Assembly: GCA_964602845.1 (NCBI GenBank)
Contig: CAZRSW010000005.1
Coordinates: forward strand, 62,001-126,000
Length of the DNA: 64,000 nucleotides
Direction: 5' to 3'
Origin: CAZRSW01 sp964602845
GTDB taxonomy: Bacteria; Chloroflexota; Dehalococcoidia; Lucifugimonadales; UBA826
Positions within the stretch are counted from its first letter, which is position 1. Each line of letters begins with the position of its first letter. This document shows, piece by piece, positions 33,945-43,400 of this stretch. The position numbers were made by a program, and so were the translations under genes. The notes under the pieces are model-generated. The model saw nothing but the letters and a program-made list of their open reading frames with translations. It searched no databases and was not told the origin of the DNA.

Positions 33945-34164
33945 CGCCGATTTGGCGATCTCCTTGAGTCGATTCCCGTCGATTACAGTTTCTGCAGCTT
34001 TTGGCTTAAAAATTTGGACCTCAGATAAAACTTAGGTTATTTCTCTTATCCTAGAAGTATAACTGAAGCCTTCACCTTGAACAGGGGGTTTTATACTAGC
34101 ATGTTTGGTGATAAGTTTGGGCAACTAACCCAACTTCCCATCAAATACAATTCTGAGGTAGATC

Positions 34165-35283
34165 ATGAAGATAACTGACATAACAATAAACAGAATAAAA
34201 TCATCAGAGAATCACCAACCTTTTTCCGGAGCTCCTGGAGGTACTATTCTACAAGTCCATACTGACGAAGGTGTAACTGGAATATCTGAGGCCGGGAGAA
34301 ACTTTTCGGTCGTAAAAACGTGGTTGGAAGACTTCATCAAGCCCTTACTTATTGGGAACGACCCTTGCCAGCCTAAGAAAATCTGGGAGCGACTTTCCCT
34401 TGGTCAAGGTCAACAAGCAACACGATTTCCTTGCCAAATAGTGGGCGCCATTGACATAGCCCTATGGGATATCACTGGTCAGTGCGCCGGTATGCCGTTG
34501 TACACACTTTTCGGCGGTGCGAACCGCACCACCATACCCCTATATTGGAGCAGAGGTAACGGGTGGAGTAAGAGCCCTGAACAGATGCTTGACGAAGTGC
34601 AAGAAGGATACGACAAGGGATTTAGAGCCTTTAAGGTGAGGATGGACTGGAGAGACTATCGACAGGACTCCGATCCTAAGAAAGATTTCGCAATATTTCA
34701 AAAATGCAGGGAATGGCTCCCTGACGATTGCCCACTTAGTTTTGATGCCAATTGTGGGTACTCGGTCCCAACAGCAATTGAGCAAGGAAGAAGATTTGAG
34801 GAACTCGGAATAGCCCATTTTGAAGAGCCTCTCCCACAATACGATTTCCCAGGTTTGAGACAGGTGGTTGATGCTCTAGACTGCGCTGTATCAACGGGGG
34901 AACAAGAAATTTCCTCCTGGAGATTCCGTGATCTCATCCAAATCGGAAATCCTGATATATTGCAGCCCGACATCCTAAATGTGGGTGGATTATCCGAGAT
35001 GATGCGAGTCTATGAATTGGCCGTGGTCCACAACAAAATCGTTATGCCACATAGCCCTAACGTCGGAGCCAATTCAATGGCTAGCCTACACCTCTATTCA
35101 ACGGTCACCAACGCTGTCCGGCCTCACGAATTTTCTGAAGAATTTACGGGTCCTGCAGAACAGGTATCAAAATTATATCGAGATCCGATCATACCTGAAA
35201 ATGGTGCTATAACCATTCCCGATCGTCCAGGATTAGGCTTGGAACTCGATCCAAAAGAGTTAGCCAAAGCCACTATAGACTAG
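34165..35283 (+). CDS. Enolase-superfamily enzyme with K-x-R motif
   Basis: The 372-residue protein has the MR/MLE architecture with lysine motif K-V-R ('FRAFKVRMDWRDY', near residues 152-164). The metal ligands are D in 'FDANCGY', E in 'HFEEPLP' and E in 'STGEQEIS'; the base His lies in 'VMPHSPNVG' and the last Glu in 'HEFSEEF'. This ligand set fits dehydration of an acid sugar or tartrate-like hydroxy-acid; K-x-R occurs in several dehydratase groups. An isolated gene preceded by a GAGGTAG ribosome site. Its TAG stop overlaps the convergent SfsA-fusion stop through a shared CTAG (4 bp). Confidence 0.84.
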   Translation: MKITDITINRIKSSENHQPFSGAPGGTILQVHTDEGVTGISEAGRNFSVVKTWLEDFIKPLLIGNDPCQPKKIWERLSLGQGQQATRFPCQIVGAIDIALWDITGQCAGMPLYTLFGGANRTTIPLYWSRGNGWSKSPEQMLDEVQEGYDKGFRAFKVRMDWRDYRQDSDPKKDFAIFQKCREWLPDDCPLSFDANCGYSVPTAIEQGRRFEELGIAHFEEPLPQYDFPGLRQVVDALDCAVSTGEQEISSWRFRDLIQIGNPDILQPDILNVGGLSEMMRVYELAVVHNKIVMPHSPNVGANSMASLHLYSTVTNAVRPHEFSEEFTGPAEQVSKLYRDPIIPENGAITIPDRPGLGLELDPKELAKATID

Positions 35284-36470
35284 GGTCTAACAAACCTAAA
35301 TTCCCCCAACAACTCATGGAATTTAGACTGATCGGAAGGATTGTCAGGCGAAAAAAATAGATGGGTTTCATGACGTGAATCAGACGATCCAAACCCTGGT
35401 ATCGCAGACTTGTAGACCTCGGAGACCCGTTCAGATAAATGGTTTTCCGAGGTTTGCATACCCCGAATAGGGTAAGCTCTTACATCATCTGCCACATCAA
35501 CAAGGTAATCAATATGCCAATGGAGATTTTTTCGCTTCTTCAGGTGACGACTCATGCGAGATGAAAGACCATTCATACCAGAGCCTACATACAGGTAATA
35601 GCCCGGATAGAACCTGATATTCCCTAAACTACCTACACTGACATCAACAACTCCTCGAACCTTCAAGACAATTATATATACACCTTTGTCCACAGCCTGG
35701 CTAATGACAAGGTCCCAGGGTATCTTCAATAACTTAACACCGGATAACAGTAATGATTCTGAATTCCATCCGATGGATATCGGTACAAATCGCAACTTGC
35801 TCCTTACTGCCAACATAGTCTGCGCAAAGAATAGGTCGGTATGGTAATCAGGCACGAAAAAGTCGCTATCAAGTCCTTGCGCTACGAAAAGTACGATGGG
35901 CATCGCCCCTGGTTCTGAAAGAGCAGCCAATTCTCTCAAATGCCTACTTCCCCTCTCTGTCACAGCATCAGGGAACATAGCCACTCGATTACCACAAAGT
36001 GTTACAGATTTAACTTCCATCAAAATCTTTTTCTCGTCATCTTTTACCAGAAAATCAAATCGACTGTGACCTCTGGTTACTTCCGATGAAAGTACTTGGA
36101 CATTCTCCATGCCAGGTACCATTTTCTCATTAACCAAAAACCTGGCAATTTCATTAGTTCTCAAGGTATTCAGGCATACTACATTTCCATCATGCAAAAC
36201 ACCCTGCACTGTGAATGCCGTTTTCCTTGCAATATTGGCAGACACAACGTTTTCGATAATTAAAGATGCTCCTGGAATCAACAACTCGCCAAGTCGCCCC
36301 GGATTCGGCATAAATGCTTCGACTATACCAATCCCGGCTATTTGAGCTCTAACAAGAAATCTGTTTGGGCGTTCAATAAATTCTGCCTCCAGACGATCAC
36401 CCTGCATTAGCCGAAATTCCCTGGACGCCAGGGAACCACAGTACCTTGTTCGATTAGAAAACAATTGCAA
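35280..36470 (-). CDS. sfsA: SfsA nuclease-like domain fused to a DUF123/GIY-YIG-like domain
   Basis: The 396-residue protein has an SfsA part (residues ~25-255): 'FMPNPGRLGELL', 'NTLRTNEIARFL', 'HSRFDFLV', 'MEVKSVTL' and 'FPDAVTERGSRHLREL'. The D-x-K/E-V-K core is PD-(D/E)xK-like. The C-terminal part (~260-360) is DUF123: 'KGVYIIVLKVRG', 'FYPGYYLYVGSGMNGLSSR' and 'KNLHWHIDYL', a GIY-YIG-like nuclease fold. SfsA was named for sugar fermentation stimulation and has nuclease-like features; the fusion suggests a two-nuclease nucleic-acid protein. It meets the upstream enolase gene stop-to-stop. Confidence 0.85.
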   Translation of the reverse strand: MQLFSNRTRYCGSLASREFRLMQGDRLEAEFIERPNRFLVRAQIAGIGIVEAFMPNPGRLGELLIPGASLIIENVVSANIARKTAFTVQGVLHDGNVVCLNTLRTNEIARFLVNEKMVPGMENVQVLSSEVTRGHSRFDFLVKDDEKKILMEVKSVTLCGNRVAMFPDAVTERGSRHLRELAALSEPGAMPIVLFVAQGLDSDFFVPDYHTDLFFAQTMLAVRSKLRFVPISIGWNSESLLLSGVKLLKIPWDLVISQAVDKGVYIIVLKVRGVVDVSVGSLGNIRFYPGYYLYVGSGMNGLSSRMSRHLKKRKNLHWHIDYLVDVADDVRAYPIRGMQTSENHLSERVSEVYKSAIPGFGSSDSRHETHLFFSPDNPSDQSKFHELLGEFRFVRP

Positions 36471-36575
36471 TTGACCTCTTTAGCATGACTTTATATCATT
36501 CCCAAAGCTATGATCTAGCAAATGTTATAAACACAAGCATGCCTGTCAATCGCTCTAGAAAAGGATCCATCCATA

Positions 36576-38141
36576 ATGAAATATGACACAATTATAATCG
36601 GAGCCGGTTCAGCGGGGTCCGTTTTGGCAGCTAGGCTAACTGAGGACCCTTCTCATTCCGTCTTATTACTTGAAGCAGGCCCCGACTACCCTCACATTGA
36701 GGAACTTCCCGACGAAGTTAAATTCGGCTATGCAACGGGTACAGAAATATCAACCAGCGATCATAACTGGCAGTTTACGGCAAGAGCAACAAACGATGCC
36801 GAGATGAACGTACCAAGAGGTAAAGTGACAGGGGGATCCAGCGCCATAAACGGACAGATATTTCTCAGGGGCATACCAGAGGATTATGACAACTGGGCAA
36901 AGACAGGAAATACTGACTGGAGCTACCAAAAGTTGGTACCCTATTTCAACAAGATAGAGACAGATACAACGTATCAAGATGATCCCGGTGACTTCCACGG
37001 AAGCGATGGCCCCATAATCTGTCACCGTTTCCCCAGAGAAGAATGGCTACCTGCCTCGAGAGCCTTTGAATCAGCGTGCCTAAGCGCCGGATTGCCCTTT
37101 TGTGAAGATGCTAATGCGCCTGGTTCAACAGGAGTAGGCCCGCTTCCATTGAATAATCCGAACGGGATACGATGGTCAACAGCAATCGGATATCTGGGAA
37201 TGTCCCGGCATCGTCTTAATCTTACGATAAGAAGTGATATACACGTAAAACGAATACTGTTTGATGTAACCAAAGACAGGCCCAAGGCTTACGGGATTGA
37301 GGCAGTATCGGGAAACGAAACCTTCGTTGTTGAGGCCAAGAAAATTATTCTGAGTGCAGGTGCCATATCATCACCTCAAATACTCATGCTGTCTGGAATC
37401 GGACCAGGCAACCATCTCTCTGAACACGGCATAGAACCAGTCAGAAATAATGAAGGTGTCGGTCAGAATCTTGCCGATCATCCAATGATTTACTTAACCT
37501 GGAAGACAAAACCTGAGGTGGATCTCGATGCATTGGGACCAAGAATTCAACTGACTCTGCGATATACCGCAGAGCATTCTAAGCTCGAAAATGACATGAT
37601 CGTATACATGATGGCAGTTGCAAGTGACCGCCCTGAAAGAGGAGGGTTGCGCCTAAATCCTATCGGCATACAAATGAATCTGTGTATCAATCTCGCAAAT
37701 AGCAAAGGGGAAGTTAAACTAAACTCTGGTGATTATCGCGACCAACCCTATCTGAATTACAACTACCTTACGGATGAAGAAGACAGACGCCGACTCCGAC
37801 ATGGGATACGGATGTTGGTAGATTTTGAAAATCATCCTGAGATGTCCGCTTTAATCGAGGAGCGGGTGACGCCCCTCGATTCTGATCTGGAATCGGACAA
37901 AACTCTTAATAACTGGATGATGAAAGATGTCACAACAGGCCATCACATTTCCTGCACGAACAAGATGGGTCCGGACTCTGATCCCATGGCAGTAGTAGAC
38001 CAGTATGGGAATGTCCATGGAGTTGACGATCTGAAAGTAGTGGACGCCTCCATTATGCCGGAATGTGTCAGAGCAAATATAAACGTCACAGTCATGGCGA
38101 TGGCGGAGTACATATCCGACCTCATCAAAGATGGGAAATAA
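36576..38141 (+). CDS. GMC oxidoreductase (choline dehydrogenase-like)
   Basis: The 521-residue FAD enzyme has the ADP-binding motif 'IIIGAGSAGSVLAARL' at residues 5-20 and 'LLLEAG'. It also has the GMC signatures 'GKVTGGSSAINGQIFLRG' near 87-104 and 'SAGAISSPQILMLSGIG' near 265-280. The C-terminal catalytic region has His in 'TGHHISCTNKMG' and Asn in 'RANINVTVM'. It should oxidise a primary or secondary alcohol (choline-like, aliphatic or polyol); substrate not known. It precedes a PcaC-like gene by 88 bp and a glutaredoxin-like gene in the same direction, so a loose operon is possible. Confidence 0.9.
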   Translation: MKYDTIIIGAGSAGSVLAARLTEDPSHSVLLLEAGPDYPHIEELPDEVKFGYATGTEISTSDHNWQFTARATNDAEMNVPRGKVTGGSSAINGQIFLRGIPEDYDNWAKTGNTDWSYQKLVPYFNKIETDTTYQDDPGDFHGSDGPIICHRFPREEWLPASRAFESACLSAGLPFCEDANAPGSTGVGPLPLNNPNGIRWSTAIGYLGMSRHRLNLTIRSDIHVKRILFDVTKDRPKAYGIEAVSGNETFVVEAKKIILSAGAISSPQILMLSGIGPGNHLSEHGIEPVRNNEGVGQNLADHPMIYLTWKTKPEVDLDALGPRIQLTLRYTAEHSKLENDMIVYMMAVASDRPERGGLRLNPIGIQMNLCINLANSKGEVKLNSGDYRDQPYLNYNYLTDEEDRRRLRHGIRMLVDFENHPEMSALIEERVTPLDSDLESDKTLNNWMMKDVTTGHHISCTNKMGPDSDPMAVVDQYGNVHGVDDLKVVDASIMPECVRANINVTVMAMAEYISDLIKDGK

Positions 38142-38229
38142 GATCAACTATAGAGAAATTTTCATTTTACTTTTAGATAACTTTATAAAGATCCAGAAGT
38201 TTTAGTACACCATAAAGTGAGGCGACAAG

Positions 38230-38613
38230 ATGCAGGACCGCTTTGACAAAGGTTTAAGATTAAGAGAGGAAGTGTTAGGAGAGAACTACGTTAGAAATTC
38301 GTTTGAGAAAGCAACACATTTCAGTCGGCCATTCCAAGACTTCATAACTGAGTCTGCGTGGGGTAACGTATGGTCAAGGGAAACACTTGATAGAAGGACC
38401 AAGAGCTTTATCACTCTATCGATACTTCTGGCCCTAAGAGCAGAAAAAGAGATAGCACTTCACGTAAGAGGCGCGATTAACAACGGCGTAAACAGAGATG
38501 AACTGATGGGACTATTTATCCACGCCTCAGTCTATGCGGGTGTACCAGCTGCCCTTTCTGGAGTTAAAATCGCGGATCAGGTGCTAAAGGAACTAGACGA
38601 CAATAAAACCTAA
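38230..38613 (+). CDS. Carboxymuconolactone decarboxylase-family protein (PcaC-like)
   Basis: The 127-residue protein matches the PcaC subgroup. It has 'GLRLREEVLGENYVRNSF' at the N-terminus, then 'HFSRPFQDFITESAWGNVWSR', 'LDRRTKSFITLSILLAL', 'LHVRGAINNGVNRDEL' and 'HASVYAGVPAAL'. There is no C-x-x-C, so this is not an AhpD-like peroxidase. PcaC decarboxylates 4-carboxymuconolactone in the protocatechuate branch of the beta-ketoadipate pathway. No other pca genes are visible in the window, so another lactone or a related decarboxylation is possible. Confidence 0.84.
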   Translation: MQDRFDKGLRLREEVLGENYVRNSFEKATHFSRPFQDFITESAWGNVWSRETLDRRTKSFITLSILLALRAEKEIALHVRGAINNGVNRDELMGLFIHASVYAGVPAALSGVKIADQVLKELDDNKT

Positions 38614-38681
38614 CTAAACATTCATTCCAGATTCAACCTACTCGTAATAGCCAAAGTAGCGAAATGGGGCAAGCGTAATTG

Positions 38682-38921
38682 ATGAAACATATAACGGTTT
38701 ACGGCACTGAGTGGTGCTCAGACTGCCAGCGCAGCAAAACACTTCTTGATGACAATAACATACCCTATACTTGGATCGATATATCCAATCAAACAGAATA
38801 TCGTGACTATGTGAAAACCCTCAACAACGGATATGAGAGCGTCCCTACAATCGTTTTTGAAGATGGATCGATACTAGTCGAACCAAGTGACAAGGACCTG
38901 TCTATTAAACTAGGCATCTGA
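38682..38921 (+). CDS. Glutaredoxin-like protein
   Basis: The 79-residue protein has a classical C12-S-D-C15 active site ('YGTEWCSDCQRSKTLLDD') and the cis-Pro segment 'ESVPTIVFEDG' near residues 54-64. Length and layout suit a mycoredoxin/NrdH-like glutaredoxin. The ATG at 38682 is preferred over the adjoining TTG at 38679. It follows the PcaC-like gene by 68 bp in the same direction. It would reduce disulfides or mixed disulfides; the cofactor (mycothiol-like or glutathione-like thiol) is not known. Unlike the protein at 29575-30060, both active-site Cys codons are ordinary. Confidence 0.85.
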   Translation: MKHITVYGTEWCSDCQRSKTLLDDNNIPYTWIDISNQTEYRDYVKTLNNGYESVPTIVFEDGSILVEPSDKDLSIKLGI

Positions 38922-39087
38922 ATACTCGAACATACTTCCGTATTCAATATATCCGCCACAAATTACATCTCCTACTCACACTTTCACTGCCCTTCGCTCA
39001 GATGTAATAACGAGTGACTGAGATTTCTATTGCATTTCAATCTTACATATTCGATAGTACTAAGAACCCAGATGTAGGAGTTTACTA

Positions 39088-40308
39088 ATGAAAATCACTG
39101 ATATTAAAACCTTCATTGTTGACGCAGGGTGGAGGCCTTGGATGTTCGTTAAGGTTCAAACTGATGAAGGGATTGTTGGTTGGGGGGAATGCAGCGATGC
39201 TAGCCCCCACGGCATCGAAGGCACCATAAGAGATTTAAAACCATTCCTAATAGGGAAAGACCCTAGAGCATTTGAAATGCGATTTCAGGAAATGTATAGG
39301 CGGACTCAGCAAAGCTTGGGTGGCATAGCAGCAAAAGCCATAGCAGGCCTCGACTGTGCATTCATAGATATTAAAGCAAAATCCCTAGGGATCTCGGTCG
39401 TAGAACTATTTGGTGGACCAACCCGCGACAAAATCCAAGTTTACTGGTCTCATTGCGGTTCTAGTCGCGTCCGATATCAAGACATACTCAATACACCAAG
39501 AATCGATACATGGGACGACATACTAGCACTGGGGAAAGAAGTGAAAAATAGAGGATTCACCGCTCTAAAAACCAATATAATCCTTCCTGGGCAAGGAGCA
39601 ACCTACGGGGGAGGATCATTTATATCTCCACAACCGGGAATAGGCTCCACTGATCAATATGCCCCGAAATGGCTTATACCTCATATAGAAACACTCATCG
39701 GAACCTTTAGAGAAGCCGTAGGTGACGACATAGACATAAATCTTGACTTGAATTTCCATTTTAAGACAGAGGCATGTCTCAGGATAGCTAAGGTACTAGA
39801 ACAATTCGATCTACTCTGGCTAGAGATAGATATGTATGATCCAAAAAGTTTACGGCAAATCAAAGATTCGACCTCAACCAAAATTTGTACTGGTGAAAAT
39901 CTTTTTTACATGAGGGATTACTTACCCTACTTTCACCAGCACTCGGCAGACATGTTCATGATAGACGTACCCTGGAACGGTTTCAGTCAATCAAAGAAGA
40001 TCGGAGATCTAGCGGAAGTATACTCCCACAATGTTGCTCCTCATAACTACTACAGTCACCTCTCTAGCTTCGTTAGCGCTTCTCTATGTGCAACGCTGGC
40101 AAATGTCAGAATTATGGAAATTGATATAGATGACGTGCCTTGGAAAGATGATCTCACGACAACTACTCCCGAGATTATAGATGGGTATATGACCATTCCA
40201 AACCTACCTGGCTGGGGGACAGAAATTAACGAAGAGGTTGCCCTAGCTCATCCTTGGGATGAGAACGACCTCGCAGCAGTTACCTCTAAGGGATACAAAG
40301 TTTACTAG
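39088..40308 (+). CDS. Enolase-superfamily enzyme with K-x-N motif
   Basis: The 406-residue protein is longer than the other copies because of an insertion after the lysine strand, a Gly-rich segment 'GQGATYGGGSFISPQPG' near residues 170-186. The lysine motif is K-T-N ('TALKTNII'). Metal ligands are D in 'DLNFHFK', E in 'WLEIDMYDP' (E-I-D in place of E-E/D-P) and E in 'CTGENLF'; the His lies in 'VAPHNYYSH'. This pattern suits galactonate or galactarate dehydratase-like chemistry, but the substrate is uncertain. An isolated + strand gene with a TAGGAG ribosome site. Confidence 0.82.
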   Translation: MKITDIKTFIVDAGWRPWMFVKVQTDEGIVGWGECSDASPHGIEGTIRDLKPFLIGKDPRAFEMRFQEMYRRTQQSLGGIAAKAIAGLDCAFIDIKAKSLGISVVELFGGPTRDKIQVYWSHCGSSRVRYQDILNTPRIDTWDDILALGKEVKNRGFTALKTNIILPGQGATYGGGSFISPQPGIGSTDQYAPKWLIPHIETLIGTFREAVGDDIDINLDLNFHFKTEACLRIAKVLEQFDLLWLEIDMYDPKSLRQIKDSTSTKICTGENLFYMRDYLPYFHQHSADMFMIDVPWNGFSQSKKIGDLAEVYSHNVAPHNYYSHLSSFVSASLCATLANVRIMEIDIDDVPWKDDLTTTTPEIIDGYMTIPNLPGWGTEINEEVALAHPWDENDLAAVTSKGYKVY

Positions 40309-40385
40309 ATGAAGGTAGTGATAGCCCAATAAAAGACTCATGGCCTTATGAGAAGGTAACCCGTTACCGTTAAACGTAAAACACC

Positions 40386-41066
40386 CTAGGGGCCGTTTAT
40401 CTTATTTCGATCACTTTCAGTAAAATATGGTTCCATAAGTTTAACCAAACGATTGAGTGATTTCTGAGGTGTGTCTATTGAAGTGTCTATATGAATGACC
40501 GGTCCAATAGAGGCCTTCTGTACCAATCGGCTATATTCAGACATAACCTCTGGAATATCCTCTATCTTCATAGGACTATTCGAATGAGCAAGAGTACCAG
40601 ACAACTCTGACATACGCTGTTCGATAACCTCGGGAGATGCCGTCATGTGAACAATAATGATGGGGTCAGAGGTTACTTGCTTAATTCGGCGTTCGATTTG
40701 CTCGAACACAATTTCTCGGTCAAACTCTTCCCCGGGACCACCATACCCATAATACATACGAGCCAGTATGGATTCCTCTATGTGTAAACCTACGGTCAAA
40801 TCGTCTTCCTGCACATAGTGATGAACATGGTAATACATACTATATCGGTGGTACATTTCTTTAAGTTTGGGTGATAAATTGAGAATCTGTTGCTGTTCTT
40901 CCAAAGTAGTATTGTCAGGGTGGCCAGAAGTGTGTGGTATTTTGGAATGATCGTGGATCAGGCCCATGTAGAATGGCTCCCCTGTGGTTCTTTCTTTCCA
41001 TTCCAAGAGTAAGTTGGCCAAAGTTGTCGTACCTACATATTCAATCCCAGCCAGAATGATTTTCAT
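40386..41066 (-). CDS. P-loop kinase-like protein with degenerate Walker A
   Basis: The protein of about 226 residues starts at ATG 41066, after a GAGGAGGGCG ribosome site; a longer frame to 41162 is less likely. The N-terminus 'MKIILAGIEYVGTTTLANLLLE' has the shape of a P-loop but Thr replaces the invariant Lys (G-I-E-Y-V-G-T-T-T). Further on, 'PIIIVHMTASPEVIEQRM' looks like the Walker B/LID region of deoxynucleoside or NMP kinases. ATP binding is therefore doubtful or altered. It could be a kinase-fold sensor or a kinase for an uncommon substrate. It converges on the enolase-family gene and diverges from the sulfatase. Confidence 0.6.
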   Translation of the reverse strand: MKIILAGIEYVGTTTLANLLLEWKERTTGEPFYMGLIHDHSKIPHTSGHPDNTTLEEQQQILNLSPKLKEMYHRYSMYYHVHHYVQEDDLTVGLHIEESILARMYYGYGGPGEEFDREIVFEQIERRIKQVTSDPIIIVHMTASPEVIEQRMSELSGTLAHSNSPMKIEDIPEVMSEYSRLVQKASIGPVIHIDTSIDTPQKSLNRLVKLMEPYFTESDRNKINGP

Positions 41067-41304
41067 TTTGACGCCCTCCTCTAATAAATATATTCGGCAG
41101 TAATGTGACCCCATTTTCTGGGGCTCGCGGCAAATCCTTACATTATTCCTATTATTTCGCAATTACACCGGATCAAATTTCCGCCATTTTGAATCTGTGC
41201 TAATACCGCCTGTTTCCCTATAATGATCGCGTAATACAAACTAATATTTGACTGAGCTCACATGAAGTCAAGTTTTGAGCTAAGAAGGAGTTGAAATCAC
41301 AACA

Positions 41305-42843
41305 ATGCTGCCATCTGAAAAACCGAACATTATTTGGATACAATCTGATCAGCACAACCCCGCGATGATAGGGGCCTATGGTGACACCATCATCGAGACC
41401 CCTAACCTAGACCGACTTGCCGATCGCGGTACAATCATCACCGGAGCATATTGCGCTTCGCCCATTTGCGTTCCGTCTAGAATGTCAATGCTAACCGGCC
41501 TATATCCACATGAAACGGAGGTATGGACCAACGATCAGGTCCTGAATTCCGCAATTCCCACATACGCCCATAGCTTGGGGGCAATCGGCTACAAATCAAT
41601 TCAATTTGGCAGGATGCATTTTAACGGAGGAGATCAAAGCCACGGGTTTTCACAAAGATTCGTGGGTGACCATAGCCCCAATTACCCTGGTAGCCCGAGG
41701 ACTGTAGATCATGGTGTGTTAACAGGTACTGCTGGCCCGGACCGAATCAGTTTGAAGAAATCCGGCAGAGGACAAAACGCATACCAGATACATGACGAGG
41801 ATGTGGCCAAAGAATCAATAAAATATATCGATTCCATTGGGTCTGAATTAAGATCAGGAAAAGATGTCCAACCCATATCTCTATCGATTGGCTTGATGCT
41901 CCCTCATCAGCCATTTGTCGCCCGCAGCGAGGACTACGACCTATACGACGGAAAAGTAGGTATGCCGAAAATACCCCCTGACGTCTTAGAAAAATGCCAC
42001 CCATACATACAATGGTGGCGCAAAAGAACTGGCATAGAAACAGTAGATCCTAAAGAGGTGATCAGAGCGAGAACAGCATATTGGGCATTGTGCCACCGAA
42101 CCGATAAGATCATAGGTTCCGTCATGGAAGCACTGGAGTCAAACGGACTTATGGATAACACTTTAATTGTTTACACTTCTGATCATGGTGAACAGGCGGG
42201 TGAACATGGATTGTGGTGGAAACAGACATTTTATGACAACTCTGCGTTGGTACCAGCGATAATATCTTGGCCTGGTCATATCCCTCAAGGTTTGAAACTC
42301 GATAACGTAATAAATCACTTTGACTTGACCGCAACAATTCTAGACGCCGCGGGAGCCCCTCCATTACCCCGGTCACACGGCAAATCAATGCTCAATATGT
42401 TAAACAACGGGGGAAAGGATTGGGAAAATTTAGCTTTTTCCGAGTATTGCATGAATGATTCTGATCACGGGCGATCATATTCTCCTAACTTGGGAGGTAC
42501 TGATGTACATTCCAGGCCGGGAGGAACCCAAAATCGTATGGTTAGACTGGGAGAATGGAAGCTAAATTATTATGAGGGATTTGAACCTCAATTATTCAAT
42601 ATGTTGGAGGACCCGGACGAAACCATAGATCTCAACATGGACCCCTCTTATGCAGGTATCAAAAGTGAGTTGATTGATCGAGTACTAGAAGGATGGGACC
42701 CCTCGGCTATACAACATAAGATGAATATCTACAAAGACGAACAGGGCATTATCGAAGACTGGGCCCGTTTTATCGACCCTCCGGACGTGATCCGCTGGCA
42801 CTTAGACCCAAGCATGGACATATTGGATGACCATTTTTCATAA
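41305..42843 (+). CDS. Type I sulfatase (formylglycine-dependent)
   Basis: The 512-residue protein has the sulfatase signature C55-V-P-S-R59 ('ASPICVPSRMSMLTG'), in which Cys is converted to formylglycine. The metal-binding residues are in 'IWIQSDQHNP' near residue 15 and 'YTSDHGEQAGEHG' near 290. The 'PHQPF' motif and 'GEWKLNYYEG' are also typical. It hydrolyses sulfate esters of sugars or small organic molecules, or sometimes phosphonate or phosphate esters. No signal peptide is obvious, so the substrate is probably taken up first. A formylglycine-generating enzyme is not in the window. Confidence 0.9.
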   Translation: MLPSEKPNIIWIQSDQHNPAMIGAYGDTIIETPNLDRLADRGTIITGAYCASPICVPSRMSMLTGLYPHETEVWTNDQVLNSAIPTYAHSLGAIGYKSIQFGRMHFNGGDQSHGFSQRFVGDHSPNYPGSPRTVDHGVLTGTAGPDRISLKKSGRGQNAYQIHDEDVAKESIKYIDSIGSELRSGKDVQPISLSIGLMLPHQPFVARSEDYDLYDGKVGMPKIPPDVLEKCHPYIQWWRKRTGIETVDPKEVIRARTAYWALCHRTDKIIGSVMEALESNGLMDNTLIVYTSDHGEQAGEHGLWWKQTFYDNSALVPAIISWPGHIPQGLKLDNVINHFDLTATILDAAGAPPLPRSHGKSMLNMLNNGGKDWENLAFSEYCMNDSDHGRSYSPNLGGTDVHSRPGGTQNRMVRLGEWKLNYYEGFEPQLFNMLEDPDETIDLNMDPSYAGIKSELIDRVLEGWDPSAIQHKMNIYKDEQGIIEDWARFIDPPDVIRWHLDPSMDILDDHFS

Positions 42844-42897
42844 GCCACCTTATGTCTCCTGCCTCTACAGTTATACAAGGTTCCAAGTTTAGGAATT

Positions 42898-43320
42898 CTA
42901 AATGTTAAGCCCATAGATCCTTTCCGGGCACACAAGAACGATAACAGCTCGTTGAGCAATCATGGCCTCATCATAGTTATCCCAATCAGAATGTGGTGTA
43001 TCACTACATGACATGTATACCTCCCTCAACATGGTCCTCATCGACTCTGAGTCCGTATTATCATATTCATAAAGTGTCGATTTCCCTTCTACAACAACAT
43101 AGCTGCGCCAATCTTCCCCGACACATGAAATAGTACATCGAGGATCTCTGCGCAGATTCGCGATTTTCTGCGAGCGCGGATATACGGAAACAAAAGAGAC
43201 ATGGCCATCATAGGTTCCACAAACGACCACGCTTGAATGAACAGAACCTCCCGGCCTATTGGTACTTACCACAGCTTTATGATTCGACTTGAGAAACGGA
43301 ACCACATTCTCAAAATCCAT
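42898..43320 (-). CDS. PPOX/FDOR-family flavin or F420-binding oxidoreductase
   Basis: The 140-residue split-barrel protein runs from 'MDFENVVPFLKSNHKAVVSTNRPGG' (in parts) through 'HSSVVVCGTYDGHVSFVSVYPRSQKIANLRRDPRCTISCVG' (in parts) to 'RAVIVLVCPERIYGL'. This is the pattern of the pyridoxamine-phosphate-oxidase-like, F420-dependent (FDOR-B) family. The cofactor could be F420 or FMN. I placed the start at ATG 43320, eight bases after GGAGG; an upstream frame to 43371 is possible. It converges on the sulfatase gene with 54 bp between stops. Confidence 0.8.
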   Translation of the reverse strand: MDFENVVPFLKSNHKAVVSTNRPGGSVHSSVVVCGTYDGHVSFVSVYPRSQKIANLRRDPRCTISCVGEDWRSYVVVEGKSTLYEYDNTDSESMRTMLREVYMSCSDTPHSDWDNYDEAMIAQRAVIVLVCPERIYGLNI

Positions 43321-43400
43321 TCTGGAAACCTCCATTGATTTACGAGAAGTACCCGCAACTACAAATATCACGTCAGAAAAACCGAGGCTAAGGGATCAAA

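Noticed and set aside
40356..40369. GGTAACCCGTTACC dyad after the enolase-family gene at 39088-40308
   Set aside because: The loop would be two bases and there is no T-run; too weak to call a terminator.
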